NCBI GenBank assembly: GCA_002869585.1
Contig: PKUO01000052.1
Location: 1-64,000 of the forward strand
Direction of reading: 5' to 3'
Source of the DNA: Sedimenticola sp.
Lineage (GTDB): Bacteria; Pseudomonadota; Gammaproteobacteria; Chromatiales; Chromatiaceae
DNA: 64,000 nucleotides
Positions 1 to 7,858 of the stretch are shown one piece after another. Each line of letters begins with the position of its first letter. The stretch's first letter is position 1. The notes beneath the pieces were generated by a model. The model was not told the origin of the DNA and made no database searches. It saw nothing but the letters and a program-made list of their open reading frames with translations. A program made the position numbers and the translations under genes.

Positions 1-1
1 A

Positions 2-739
2 GGCGCACCCCTGGTGCCGATGTTCCATGCCGAAACCTTCAGCAGCCCAGAGGAACACCGGGTAATTCTGAATTTGGGCGGAATCGCCAACATCACCAGC
101 CTGCCGCAAGCCTCGCCAGCCGGGGTGATTGGCTTCGATACCGGCCCGGCAAATACCCTGCTCGACCACTGGGCCAGACTGCATCTCGGCACAATGCACG
201 ATGCACAGGGTGACTGGGCAAGATCCGGCAACCCCCACCAGCCCTTACTGGAACATCTGCTGTCCGATCCCTTTTTCCAGAAAAAGCCGCCAAAAAGCAC
301 CGGCACCGAGTATTTCAACGCCCAATGGCTGGAGATGCACCTGAGCAACTACCCAGGGCTCGGTCCGGCAGACATCCAGGCCACACTGTGCCTGCTCAGT
401 GTGGAGACCATTATCGACGCCATCAGGCTTCATGTCCCGGAATGCCAGCGGGTGATTGCCTGCGGCGGCGGGGTGAACAATCTGACCCTGATGGATCTGC
501 TGGCGAACAGGTTGGCTACTGTTCCGCTGAGCACCACAGCCGACTATGGTATCGATCCGAGCCATATTGAGGCGATGGCCTTCGCCTGGCTGGCGCAACG
601 CACCCTAAGTGGCCTGAGTGGAAACCTGCCTGCCGTGACAGGCGCATCGCGTGCAGTCCCGCTCGGTGCGATCTATCCCGGATCTGTTCAAAACGAGCCA
701 AAAAAAGCGCCTAAAAAGACGCTTTTCTCAGAATCATAA
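2..739 (+). CDS. anmK: Anhydro-N-acetylmuramic acid kinase, C-terminal part (partial at window edge)
   Basis: The gene runs in from the left edge, so its N-terminus is missing. The frame is open from base 2 and begins GAPLVPMFHA, a stretch typical of AnmK. AnmK phosphorylates and opens the 1,6-anhydro ring of anhMurNAc, giving MurNAc-6-phosphate during cytoplasmic cell-wall recycling. Visible kinase-type motifs are LNLGGIANIT, GFDTGPANTLLD and, near the end, ACGGGVNN, all expected of the ASKHA fold. The C-terminal part after the GIDPSHIEAMAFAWLA motif ends in a lysine-rich tail. The stop lies 7 bases from the end of the convergent erpA gene. The anmK-erpA-bactofilin-DUF6776-argC order is a known gammaproteobacterial neighbourhood, which supports the call. 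Confidence 0.93.
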   Translation, partial: GAPLVPMFHAETFSSPEEHRVILNLGGIANITSLPQASPAGVIGFDTGPANTLLDHWARLHLGTMHDAQGDWARSGNPHQPLLEHLLSDPFFQKKPPKSTGTEYFNAQWLEMHLSNYPGLGPADIQATLCLLSVETIIDAIRLHVPECQRVIACGGGVNNLTLMDLLANRLATVPLSTTADYGIDPSHIEAMAFAWLAQRTLSGLSGNLPAVTGASRAVPLGAIYPGSVQNEPKKAPKKTLFSES

Positions 740-746
740 ATACCGA

Positions 747-1100
747 TCAGACCGAAAAGGACGATCCACAGCCACAGGTGGTCGAGGCGTTGGGGTTGCG
801 GATAACAAACTGCGCACCCTGCAGTCCTTCAACATAATCGACCTCAGCACCCGTCAGGTACTGCACGCTCATCGGATCGATCAGCAGCGTTACGCCATCG
901 GTAACTATCCGGGTATCACCCTCCTTCTCTTCTTCGTCGAAGGTAAATCCGTATTGAAAGCCGGAGCAACCACCACCCTGGATGTAGACTCGCAACATCA
1001 ACTCAGGGTTGCCCTCCTCCTCGATCAGCGCAGCCACCTTGGAAGCAGCGGCAGAGGTAAAATTCAGAGGGTTTTCTGTTTCAGCTTGTGCAACGCTCAT
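747..1100 (-). CDS. erpA: ErpA, A-type iron-sulfur cluster insertion protein
   Basis: This 117-residue protein has the full A-type carrier fold and the three conserved cluster-binding cysteines: C45 in [10 protein letters not shown], and C109 and C111 in TTCGCGSSF. ErpA-type proteins receive [4Fe-4S] clusters from the ISC scaffold and pass them to apo-enzymes in the cytoplasm; in E. coli the targets include isoprenoid-synthesis enzymes. Length and motifs match ErpA rather than IscA, and the anmK and bactofilin neighbours are those usually seen for erpA. The ATG start fits a normal-length N-terminus. A promoter with an IscR-like half-site lies about 60 bases upstream. A second, variant A-type gene sits at 5906-6286. 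Confidence 0.95.
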   Translation of the reverse strand: MSVAQAETENPLNFTSAAASKVAALIEEEGNPELMLRVYIQGGGCSGFQYGFTFDEEEKEGDTRIVTDGVTLLIDPMSVQYLTGAEVDYVEGLQGAQFVIRNPNASTTCGCGSSFSV

Positions 1101-1156
1101 GATTTAATTTCCTAAACTATAATGCTAAACCACGCCAACAGGCGTTAATAGATACT

Positions 1157-1188
1157 ATTATGCTTTTCTGAGCAGTTTAGTCAACTAT
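1157..1188 (-). promoter_or_regulatory. Putative erpA promoter overlapping an IscR-like site
   Basis: On the minus strand a -35-like TTGACT (1179-1184) is followed after 16 bases by CATAAT (1157-1162). The -35 element lies inside ATAGTTGACT, which matches the left half of the known type 1 IscR operator; the right half (GCTCAG) matches poorly. IscR control of erpA is established in enterobacteria, but here it is an inference from one half-site. Confidence 0.45.
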
Positions 1189-1199
1189 TATCCTGACGC

Positions 1200-1679
1200 T
1201 CAGGAGCTACGGTCCAGATCCAGCTCGCCCTCCAGGGTCTCATCGACCTCGACTTCGATTTCGTCATCACTCTCGGTAGCTGATATCTCATCCGCCGAGT
1301 AGGAGAGACGACGTGGCTCAATATCCTCGGAATGCACCAACTGCCCATTTACCTCCGCCCCCATGGCCATCTCCAGGAGTTTGTAGTAGACAGTGCCAGT
1401 AACCTTTGCCCGCTGGGCCAATTCAACCCGCGAACTGGCAAAGACATCGCCGATCACAGAGCCGTTGAGAATGATATTCGGCACTCGAACATCCCCCTCG
1501 ATAACCCCTTTTTCACTCAGGGTCAGGGCGGAGATCATATCCGGCTCTGCCACCACGTTTCCGCAGATCACGCCATCGACATGAAGCCCACCGGAAAAGG
1601 AGATATCGCCGGTGATGGATGTTCCCGCGCCAATCACCGTGGAGATTTTCGGCTGTCTGAATTTCTTGAATCTTCCCAT
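1200..1679 (-). CDS. Bactofilin family cytoskeletal protein
   Basis: The 159-residue protein has a short N-terminal tail, a central bactofilin domain (about residues 15-115) with regularly spaced glycines and hydrophobics as in a right-handed beta-helix (SGGLHVDGVICGNV, SEKGVIEGDVRVPN, NGSVIGDVFASS), and a C-terminal tail rich in Asp and Glu. Bactofilins polymerise without nucleotide into filaments beneath the membrane and act in cell shape and placement of wall enzymes. The order erpA-bactofilin-DUF6776-argC is conserved in other gammaproteobacteria. The gene lies 9 bases after the DUF6776 gene and is probably co-transcribed with it. The exact cellular role cannot be read from sequence. Confidence 0.9.
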   Translation of the reverse strand: MGRFKKFRQPKISTVIGAGTSITGDISFSGGLHVDGVICGNVVAEPDMISALTLSEKGVIEGDVRVPNIILNGSVIGDVFASSRVELAQRAKVTGTVYYKLLEMAMGAEVNGQLVHSEDIEPRRLSYSADEISATESDDEIEVEVDETLEGELDLDRSS

Positions 1680-1688
1680 TTAAGTTCC

Positions 1689-2423
1689 TTACTTACCTGC
1701 CAGCAACCAGTCAAAGCGTTTCTTGACCGGCGACAGATCAGAGTTATCTGGTTCAATTTCCACTATCACACTGTGCGGCTGAAAGCCCTCAGGCAAGGTG
1801 ATGACTCCATCAACATTCTGAAAATGCTTGAACCGCATCTTTATTTTGTCCGTTTTATCCGCACTGTCCGCCGTAACCTGCTCCAGCGTGAGGCTCTGAG
1901 TATCGTCTTTGTTCTTGCCTTCCACCACAAGGTTGATCCAGCCGATGGCGGTTCCAATATTTTTCAGCCGTTGACTGACGGTAAAACGAAAACGGTATTC
2001 CCGTTCAGCAACACCCGATTCCAGCTTAAAACCCTGAATATATAACCCTTCCTTGGTAATACCGTTGGAGACAAGGCCGCGCAGAAAGGTCAATTCCTCT
2101 TCTATCTCCAGGCGCTTGGCATGAAACTGCTTCATCTCCTCACGCACCTGGTTCACCGCCTCCCGGTCGATCTGACTGGTACGCTCCAGGGCTGCGACAC
2201 TCAATCGCAGGGCATCACGTTCTGCTTCCAACTGGCTGATATAATCGGCCTTCTGGGTTAGTTCCGCCTCAAGTTTGGCAGACCCCCCGCTCTCCAGCTT
2301 CATCCAGAAGGGCACTTCCCGGTAGGCGAAAAATAACGCCGACAGGACAACCACAAAGAGTAGCAGCCAAACATAGACCCGACTGCTGCCGGGTTGCACG
2401 ATTTTCGGTGTGGTGACACTCAT
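1689..2423 (-). CDS. DUF6776-type membrane-anchored coiled-coil protein
   Basis: The 244-residue protein has one N-terminal membrane segment (about residues 17-34, VYVWLLLFVVVLSALFFA). A charged heptad-like region follows (about residues 48-110, many Glu, Leu, Arg and Lys), consistent with a coiled coil. The C-terminal half looks like a beta-rich periplasmic domain. I assign it to the DUF6776 group by its position between argC and the bactofilin gene and by this architecture; the family has no established function. Its tight spacing to the bactofilin gene suggests a membrane partner of the cytoskeletal protein, which is inference only. Confidence 0.75.
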   Translation of the reverse strand: MSVTTPKIVQPGSSRVYVWLLLFVVVLSALFFAYREVPFWMKLESGGSAKLEAELTQKADYISQLEAERDALRLSVAALERTSQIDREAVNQVREEMKQFHAKRLEIEEELTFLRGLVSNGITKEGLYIQGFKLESGVAEREYRFRFTVSQRLKNIGTAIGWINLVVEGKNKDDTQSLTLEQVTADSADKTDKIKMRFKHFQNVDGVITLPEGFQPHSVIVEIEPDNSDLSPVKKRFDWLLAGK

Positions 2424-2441
2424 CCCTGGCTCCTGGTTAGA

Positions 2442-3470
2442 TCAGGGCAGCAAAGCTACCTCTCGCAACCCCTCTGATTCATCATAACCAAGCATCAGAT
2501 TCATGTTCTGAACCGCCTGTCCTGCCGCCCCTTTCACCAGATTGTCGATCACCGACAATACCACAACCGTATTTTGATTCTGTGGACGATGTACCGCTAT
2601 GCGACATGTATTTACGCCGCGCACACTGCGGGTTTCAGGGTGGCTGCCGGCAGGCAGAACATCAACGAATCTTTCGTTGGCGTAACGTGATTCATACAAA
2701 GACTGAAGATCCGATTCGTCATTAACTTTCGCATAAAGCGTGGCGTGAATGCCACGGATCATTGGTAACAGGTGGGGCACAAAGGTCAGATCGATGTGCT
2801 CACCGCCGATCAATGAGAGATTCTGCGCGATCTCAGGCAGATGCCGGTGACCGGCTACGGCATAGGCCTTGAAGCTCTCACCCACCTCCCCCATCAGCAT
2901 GGCAGCATTTGCGCCACGCCCTGCGCCGCTGACACCGGACTTACAATCGGCTACCAGCCCATCCAGGCGCACAGCTCCCGATTCGATCAAGGGCAGAAAA
3001 CCGAGTGTCACCGCCGTGGGATAACAGCCGGGATTAGCGACGATACGGGCCAACCGCACAGCTTCGCGGTTGATCTCCGGCAATCCGTAGACCGCCTCAT
3101 CCACCACATCCGGGCAGGCATGGGGCATCCCGTACCATTTTTCCCAGACAGGGATATCCTTGATTCTGAAATCCGCCGCCAGATCGACAACCCTGACACC
3201 ACTATCCAGCAACTCCGGCACCATCTTCATGGCCGTGCCGTTGGGCGTGGCAAAAAAGACCAGATCACAGGCTTTCAACTGTTCGCTATCCGGCTCGGAA
3301 TAGGCCAGATCAACATGACCCCTGAGATTGGGAAAAAGCTCGGAAACCGCCATACCGGCCTCGGAACGCGAGGTGATCACCGAAAGTTCCACCCGCGGAT
3401 GGTTTGCCAGCAACCGCAACAACTCAACCCCGGTATAACCCGTGCCACCCACTATGCCTATTTTCGCCAT
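2442..3470 (-). CDS. argC: N-acetyl-gamma-glutamyl-phosphate reductase
   Basis: ArgC reduces N-acetylglutamyl phosphate to the semialdehyde with NADPH in arginine synthesis. The N-terminus carries the Rossmann motif [17 protein letters not shown]. The catalytic cysteine lies in [10 protein letters not shown], and the conserved AGHRHLPEI histidines follow near residue 210. The product is 342 residues, normal for the family. I place the start at the ATG at 3470 (MAKIGIVGG); a TTG two codons earlier is possible, and neither has a strong ribosome-binding site. Upstream is an unusual leader with a short ORF and an intrinsic terminator, so expression may be attenuated. Downstream the gene is followed after 18 bases by the DUF6776 gene. 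Confidence 0.96.
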   Translation of the reverse strand: MAKIGIVGGTGYTGVELLRLLANHPRVELSVITSRSEAGMAVSELFPNLRGHVDLAYSEPDSEQLKACDLVFFATPNGTAMKMVPELLDSGVRVVDLAADFRIKDIPVWEKWYGMPHACPDVVDEAVYGLPEINREAVRLARIVANPGCYPTAVTLGFLPLIESGAVRLDGLVADCKSGVSGAGRGANAAMLMGEVGESFKAYAVAGHRHLPEIAQNLSLIGGEHIDLTFVPHLLPMIRGIHATLYAKVNDESDLQSLYESRYANERFVDVLPAGSHPETRSVRGVNTCRIAVHRPQNQNTVVVLSVIDNLVKGAAGQAVQNMNLMLGYDESEGLREVALLP

Positions 3471-3550
3471 ATCCAATACACCCGATGATCAGCCCGTCTC
3501 CCAGTACGGAGACATGAAACGCTTTGCGCAATAATAAAGGGGAGCGGCAA

Positions 3551-3576
3551 AATAAAAAAGCGGTCATAAGACCGCT
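3551..3576 (-). terminator. Intrinsic terminator in the argC leader
   Basis: On the minus strand the arms AGCGGTC and GACCGCT (a 7-bp stem with a 4-base loop, 3559-3576) are followed directly by a T-rich run ending near 3551. It lies about 80 bases before argC and after the short leader ORF, so it would stop transcripts before argC unless antitermination occurs. A second hairpin (GTCTCC with GGAGAC, 3496-3513) lies closer to the argC start. Confidence 0.7.
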
Positions 3577-3649
3577 CCAATGGGATAGTGACGATTTTTC
3601 TTAGAACCTTTCCCCCGCCTTGATCAACCAGCGTGGACGTCACATTCAA

Positions 3650-3691
3650 TCACCGTTCAACTTTAACCCCACAAAATTTACGGGTCAACAT
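3650..3691 (-). CDS. Putative 13-residue leader peptide upstream of argC
   Basis: A minus-strand ATG at 3691 opens a short frame encoding MLTRKFCGVKVER and ending with TGA at 3650. It is preceded by AAGGGG (3699-3704) at a 7-base spacing, one of the better ribosome-binding sites in this part of the window. A plausible promoter lies just upstream, and an intrinsic terminator lies about 75 bases downstream. The layout resembles an attenuation leader or a small RNA with an embedded ORF. Two arginine codons, including the last sense codon, would fit arginine sensing but are too few to prove it. Nothing shows the peptide is made. Confidence 0.45.
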   Translation of the reverse strand: MLTRKFCGVKVER

Positions 3692-3724
3692 ACGATTACC
3701 CCTTAATTGACGAAAAATAACTGA

Positions 3725-3752
3725 TTTACAAGAATTTTTTTCTGATTACCAA
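3725..3752 (-). promoter_or_regulatory. Putative promoter of the argC leader transcript
   Basis: On the minus strand TTGGTA (3747-3752) and TGTAAA (3725-3730) are separated by 16 bases, each matching four of six consensus positions. The predicted start near 3718 would put the leader ORF ribosome-binding site about 14 bases into the RNA. The region 3692-3880 holds no gene; its right part must also contain the promoter of the rightward DUF4126 gene, which I could not pinpoint. Confidence 0.4.
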
Positions 3753-3879
3753 AATTCACACCTAGTTTAAAGGAAATCGATTATTCTTGAATTTGGTCCG
3801 CGACGGGTGGCACGCGGATTGAACTCAACCCGTGAATACCACTCAAACAGTCAGGCAATTGACCGGCAGGTAAAGATCC

Positions 3880-4584
3880 ATGGAAACATTTGAAGCACTC
3901 TCCCTGGCACTCGGTGCGGCCTGGGCTTCCGGTATAAATCTTTATGCCGCCGTTCTTGTACTGGGCTATCTCGGCATGACCGGTGATGTCACCCTGCCCG
4001 CCAATCTGGAAATTCTCTCCAGCCCGATCGTGATGGCGGCCGCGGGATTCATGTATATGGTGGAATTTTTTGCTGACAAGACGCCGGGCGTGGATACCGG
4101 CTGGGACATCCTGCACACCTTCATCCGCATTCCCGCTGGCGCCGTTCTGGCCGCAGGTGTCGCCGAAGGTATCGGCGTCGGTCAGGCCGCAGAATTTGCC
4201 GCGCTGCTGGCCGGGGGTGGCGTCGCCGCAACCAGTCACTTCACCAAAGCGGGGACCCGCGCCCTGATCAATACCTCGCCCGAACCGGTAACCAACTGGA
4301 CGGCGTCGATCACCGAAGATATCGCGGTGGTGGGTGGACTTTGGGCATCACTGCACTATCCCTGGTTGTTTGTCGCCGGGCTTGTGGTGTTCTTTCTATT
4401 GGTGATTTGGCTGATGCCTAAAATCTGGCGTGCCCTGAAAAGGGTCTTTCGCGCTATCGGGCGTTTCTTTGGTGGCAGTTCAGACCCTGCCGGGGTCACC
4501 AGAGAGAGCAACAGACCGCACAGACAGGACATCCTGAACAGCCTTTACCATGACGCCAATGAGAAGAAGCGGTTGGACACCTGA
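3880..4584 (+). CDS. DUF4126 family membrane protein
   Basis: The 234-residue protein is mostly hydrophobic. It begins METFEALSLALGAAWASGINLYAAVLVLGYLG and contains several probable membrane segments, including about residues 8-35, 45-65, 85-115 and 155-185. The pattern SGINLYAAVLVLG followed by VEFFADKTPGVDTGWDILHTFIRIPAGA is typical of DUF4126 proteins, whose function is unknown. The C-terminus is a basic cytoplasmic-looking tail of about 45 residues. Its stop codon touches the stop of the convergent FAD oxidoreductase gene with no bases between them. No functional partner is evident in the neighbourhood. Confidence 0.82.
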   Translation: METFEALSLALGAAWASGINLYAAVLVLGYLGMTGDVTLPANLEILSSPIVMAAAGFMYMVEFFADKTPGVDTGWDILHTFIRIPAGAVLAAGVAEGIGVGQAAEFAALLAGGGVAATSHFTKAGTRALINTSPEPVTNWTASITEDIAVVGGLWASLHYPWLFVAGLVVFFLLVIWLMPKIWRALKRVFRAIGRFFGGSSDPAGVTRESNRPHRQDILNSLYHDANEKKRLDT

Positions 4585-5790
4585 CTAAGCGTTTCGGCAG
4601 AGACGCCCGCACTCAGACGCCGATCTGATCAGGCTATCCTCGATTGAAACGCCGCTGAACCAGTTGCCGGTAAACGCAATCGGCTGGTTGCCGATCAACT
4701 GGTCCAGCCGGCTGACCAGCACGTCGTGACCCAGACGCAGCGCTGGCAGGCGATTGAGCTGTTCCTTGACCGCCATAACATCCTCCCGCTGAACACCCAG
4801 CACCTGACAGATCCGCAGCAACTTGGCCTCTATATCCAGACCCTCGGGCCGAAAATGGAAACTGAACCCCCGATAACGGTCATCAGGCACGGGATCCCGG
4901 GATACGGCGGAGAAAAAGCGATCCTCAGGGGCGATAATGCCGGCCAATGGCTCTATTCCACACTTCTGCGCCGGGAGCAGTACCGAAACAGACTCAATCT
5001 GCACCATCTCGATCGACTCCAGCACCTCGGCCAGATCTGGCATCTGCGCCGCAAGCAACCGTGCTGCGACATCAGGCGCGACCGCCATGACCAGCTTACG
5101 GGTGAAGATAGCATCTCCCTCGGAGGTTATGACCTGATAACCGCCATCCTCCCGCCTGATCTCGGAAACCGCGGCCCCTGTTCTGACATCAAGGGCGGGC
5201 TGTTGCGCGATTTTTCTGGCGAAGGTCTCGACGCCTCCGGCGACGGTAAAATTGCGGATAATCTCCTTGCGCCGGGGCTTTTTGCGGAACAGGGCCTCGG
5301 CAGGGAACTGGCTTGCATCCTGGCAGATCACCGCATCCAGCGCCGGACCGACCACACGCCGGTAATTATGGGCCCCGACGATAGCAGCAAAATAGCCGAC
5401 CACCGTCTGACCCTGCTTTTTCAGAGAGAAAAGCCGGGGCAGCGATCGAATCAATTCGACGAAACCCAGTTGAGAGGGAATGCTCTTTATGCCTTGAGGG
5501 GTGAGCAGGCGGTAACTGAGTTTCTCTTTCGCCAGCAAACCATCCAGGCAACCCAGATCCTCAAGAATCTGTAACAGGTTGCCGTAGCTGTTGTAACAGG
5601 TATGAGCGCCCAGTTCTGTCCAGAAATCCCCTTCAGGAGTGGAAAACTGGTGGCTGCAGAGCGCGCCTCCTACCCGCTGACCGGCCTCCAGCACCAGAGG
5701 CCGGATACCCTTGCGGGCTGCCATGTGCGCAAAACCCAGGCCGCTGATACCACCACCTACCACAACCAAATCAACGGAATCACTACTCAT
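4585..5790 (-). CDS. FAD-dependent oxidoreductase, protoporphyrinogen-oxidase/amine-oxidase type
   Basis: The 401-residue protein opens with a strong dinucleotide-binding motif, VVVGGGISGLGFAHMAARKG, followed by the ribityl-binding acid in PLVLEAGQRVGG. This is the GMC/PPO/amine-oxidase-like FAD fold. The C-terminal FAD motif is visible around AFTGNWFSGVSIEDSLIRS. Such proteins are often annotated HemY/PPO-like and may oxidise protoporphyrinogen IX, but substrate specificity within this family is hard to read, and related folds include carotenoid desaturases and amine oxidases. hemL lies only 3 kb away, a weak hint towards tetrapyrrole work. I leave the gene symbol empty. Confidence 0.78.
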   Translation of the reverse strand: MSSDSVDLVVVGGGISGLGFAHMAARKGIRPLVLEAGQRVGGALCSHQFSTPEGDFWTELGAHTCYNSYGNLLQILEDLGCLDGLLAKEKLSYRLLTPQGIKSIPSQLGFVELIRSLPRLFSLKKQGQTVVGYFAAIVGAHNYRRVVGPALDAVICQDASQFPAEALFRKKPRRKEIIRNFTVAGGVETFARKIAQQPALDVRTGAAVSEIRREDGGYQVITSEGDAIFTRKLVMAVAPDVAARLLAAQMPDLAEVLESIEMVQIESVSVLLPAQKCGIEPLAGIIAPEDRFFSAVSRDPVPDDRYRGFSFHFRPEGLDIEAKLLRICQVLGVQREDVMAVKEQLNRLPALRLGHDVLVSRLDQLIGNQPIAFTGNWFSGVSIEDSLIRSASECGRLCRNA

Positions 5791-5845
5791 CAGCCATCAC
5801 CAAAACCTATGCCTCACCTATAACCGCTGTGCGGCAGATCAACAT

Positions 5846-5884
5846 AAAAAAGCCGCGTCAGGTTGACCCGTACGCGGCTTTTTC
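5846..5884 (-). terminator. Intrinsic terminator after the A-type Fe-S gene
   Basis: A perfect 9-bp stem, AAGCCGCGT (5850-5858) with ACGCGGCTT (5872-5880), is flanked by an A-run on the left and a T-run on the right, so it could act in either direction. It lies just past the 3' end of the leftward gene at 5906-6286. Confidence 0.8.
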
Positions 5885-5905
5885 TATTTTTAATCTGAAA
5901 TCAGA

Positions 5906-6286
5906 TCAGGAACAGCCACCGCCCTGGGAGGATCCGCAAGAGCCGCAGCCACTGCCGCCTACCGGCTGCAGATTATTGAAAACGAAACTGGCTGAACCGT
6001 CGCCACGATCAACGAAATCGATCTCCACACCGCGCAGATACTGCATGGTGCCGTCATCCACGATCACCTTGAAACCATCGCAATCAAGCACGCCATCGTT
6101 ATCATTGATCTGATCGGTAAAGGTCATGCCAAAGTTGATACCACTGCAACCACCGGGAGTGGCGTAGACGCGAATGCCCTGGATTTCGTCTTCCACCTGC
6201 TGGATCAGCTCAGCCATCTTTGCCTGGGCAGGCGAAGAGACAGTCAGCGCCTCTTCGGACAGAATGTTAGCGGTCGATTCGCTCAT
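5906..6286 (-). CDS. HesB/IscA-type iron-sulfur cluster protein with variant C-terminal cysteines
   Basis: The 126-residue protein has the A-type carrier fold: a conserved TPGGCSGINFGM motif with C47 and a typical beta-rich centre ending in FVFNNLQ. The C-terminal cysteine pair differs from the canonical CGC: here it is C114-G-S-C117 within a Gly/Ser-rich tail that carries a further C125. An extra cysteine, C69, lies in LDCDGF. It probably binds and passes Fe-S clusters in the cytoplasm, but the altered spacing may change cluster type or partner. It has its own promoter with a consensus TATAAT and its own terminator, so it is monocistronic. It is clearly distinct from erpA at 747-1100. Confidence 0.85.
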   Translation of the reverse strand: MSESTANILSEEALTVSSPAQAKMAELIQQVEDEIQGIRVYATPGGCSGINFGMTFTDQINDNDGVLDCDGFKVIVDDGTMQYLRGVEIDFVDRGDGSASFVFNNLQPVGGSGCGSCGSSQGGGCS

Positions 6287-6327
6287 GAGTTGTACTCCAA
6301 ATTTTTAACCAAGTATTAAGGTCGAAT

Positions 6328-6356
6328 ATTATAGCAAGTCCACCAAGACTCAACCA
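6328..6356 (-). promoter_or_regulatory. Putative promoter of the variant A-type Fe-S gene
   Basis: On the minus strand a perfect TATAAT (6328-6333) lies about 40 bases before the ATG. With a 17-base spacer the -35 would be TGGTTG (6351-6356), which is weak. The interval contains GAGTC and GACTT, a loose inverted repeat that could be an operator. A GGAG ribosome-binding site lies 8 bases before the start codon. Confidence 0.5.
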
Positions 6357-6418
6357 TGCAAATAAAACGGTAATTATGCCGAAGGGCATAACCGATGGAG
6401 ATTTCCAGGCAAATCAGG

Positions 6419-6889
6419 TCAGAACTTATTGCGGGTTCCCAGAGTATACAGGTGCCTTTCGGCATCGATCAAATGCTGCCCCCAGTGAACCCTGTAGCCG
6501 TTGATCCAGTCATCGAAGACGCGTTTCGGCTCATTTTCCAATAACTTCAGGCCCTGCTTCAGTTCACAGTAGATATCGGTGAGATCATCGGCCAGACTCC
6601 CGGTCATCGACTGGCCGTCATGAGCCACATCGAATTCCATCCAGTAGCCGTCTTTTTCGCCCAGCAGCCGGTGCAGTTTCGCATACATGTCAAAGCGGGC
6701 ATCCATGTCAGGCATCAGGGTATGAGTTGTAATGGTGATAGGCCTGCCCAAGGACGCTACGGTAGCGTGCAGTTTTGGCAGAAGCGCCGCAAGATCCTGC
6801 AACCATTGAGCATTTATCTCCCTGACATTTTCGATCAAGTTGCAGTATGTCCGAGCGACCTCCTCCATTTCGTTGAAACGTGGACTCAT
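6419..6889 (-). CDS. DUF5063-like small cytoplasmic protein
   Basis: From the ATG at 6889 the product is 156 residues, soluble and helical-looking, with no membrane segment or signal peptide. I choose this start because GGAGG lies 4 bases before it; an ATG 17 codons further upstream lacks a comparable site. The N-terminal pattern EEVARTYCNLIEN and the central DDLTDIYCELKQGL resemble DUF5063 proteins, a family without known function; I cannot verify this without a profile search. It is divergent from thiD, and the 171-base gap between them must carry promoters for both. Confidence 0.65.
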   Translation of the reverse strand: MSPRFNEMEEVARTYCNLIENVREINAQWLQDLAALLPKLHATVASLGRPITITTHTLMPDMDARFDMYAKLHRLLGEKDGYWMEFDVAHDGQSMTGSLADDLTDIYCELKQGLKLLENEPKRVFDDWINGYRVHWGQHLIDAERHLYTLGTRNKF

Positions 6890-7060
6890 GGGTCCTCCAC
6901 ACTGAATGAAGTGGGACATCTTTGGTAATTGTAGTTCCATAATCGAGATTGACTACGCAAAAAATGTCACAATCTGTAATAAGATTCCTGATCTACACTA
7001 ATACCCATCCTCTGCAAACTAAGCCATGGATACGCAGCATCCCGAGCGAGAACCTGAACC

Positions 7061-7858
7061 ATGACCGACATCAGCCCAGCAACCATTCTGGTGATCGCAG
7101 GCCACGACCCCTGTGGTGGCGCAGGCATACAGGCCGACATCGAAACCATCCGCGCCCTGGGCGGTTTTCCGGCGACAGTGATCACCACGCTGACAGTACA
7201 GGACAGCTGTAACATCAAGGAGATCTACCCGGTTCCGGCAGACCTGATCAAAAGGCAGGCCGAGGCGATCCTGCATGACTACCCGGTCGCGGCCATCAAA
7301 ATCGGATTACTCGGCAGCGCCGAGAATGCCCATGCGGTGGCACAGCTGCTTGCTGAATTTCCGGCGATCCCGGTTGTCCTCGACACGGTGCTGGCCGCAG
7401 GGGGCGGCGCCGAACTATCCACCAACAAGCTCCTCGACACGATCGTCAGAGAGCTGCTGCCGCACACCCTGCTGACCACCCCGAACTCCGTGGAGGCGCG
7501 GCGCCTGACCCACGAAAACAGCCTGGAAGTCTGCGCCAACACCCTGTTGCGCGCAGGGGCCCAGGCGGTCCTGATCACCGGCGGGCATGAAACCAGCGAT
7601 CAGGTTATCAACACCCTGTATCAGGAACACCAGCCGGCCGTCAGTCAATCCTGGACAAGGCTACCCGGTAATTATCACGGCTCTGGCTGCACACTGGCTG
7701 CCGCAATCGCCACGCACCTGGCCCAGGGGAAATCCATCACCGCTGCCGTCGGCGCCGCGCAACAGTTCACCTGGGAAACCCTGAACCACAGCTATCAGCT
7801 AGGACATGGACAACTGATCCCCAACCGCTGTTATAACCAGAATCGGCATGATGCATAA
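7061..7858 (+). CDS. thiD: Hydroxymethylpyrimidine/phosphomethylpyrimidine kinase
   Basis: ThiD phosphorylates HMP and then HMP-P to HMP-PP, the pyrimidine donor for thiamine phosphate. The 265-residue protein shows the ribokinase-fold motifs: AGHDPCGGAGIQADI near the N-terminus and the catalytic anion-hole motif HGSGCTLAAAIA near residue 210. LLTTPNSVEARRL is typical of ThiD. Its 3' end overlaps thiE by 11 bases and thiE in turn overlaps hemL, so the three are translationally coupled. No TPP riboswitch is visible in the gap upstream, unlike thiC at 39755-41593. Function and family are clear. Confidence 0.95.
   Translation: MTDISPATILVIAGHDPCGGAGIQADIETIRALGGFPATVITTLTVQDSCNIKEIYPVPADLIKRQAEAILHDYPVAAIKIGLLGSAENAHAVAQLLAEFPAIPVVLDTVLAAGGGAELSTNKLLDTIVRELLPHTLLTTPNSVEARRLTHENSLEVCANTLLRAGAQAVLITGGHETSDQVINTLYQEHQPAVSQSWTRLPGNYHGSGCTLAAAIATHLAQGKSITAAVGAAQQFTWETLNHSYQLGHGQLIPNRCYNQNRHDA

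Noticed and set aside
3458-3649. A 63-codon minus-strand frame running into argC
   Set aside because: It lacks a ribosome-binding site, overlaps the terminator hairpin and the argC start, and has no meaningful composition; the shorter frame at 3650-3691 is better supported.
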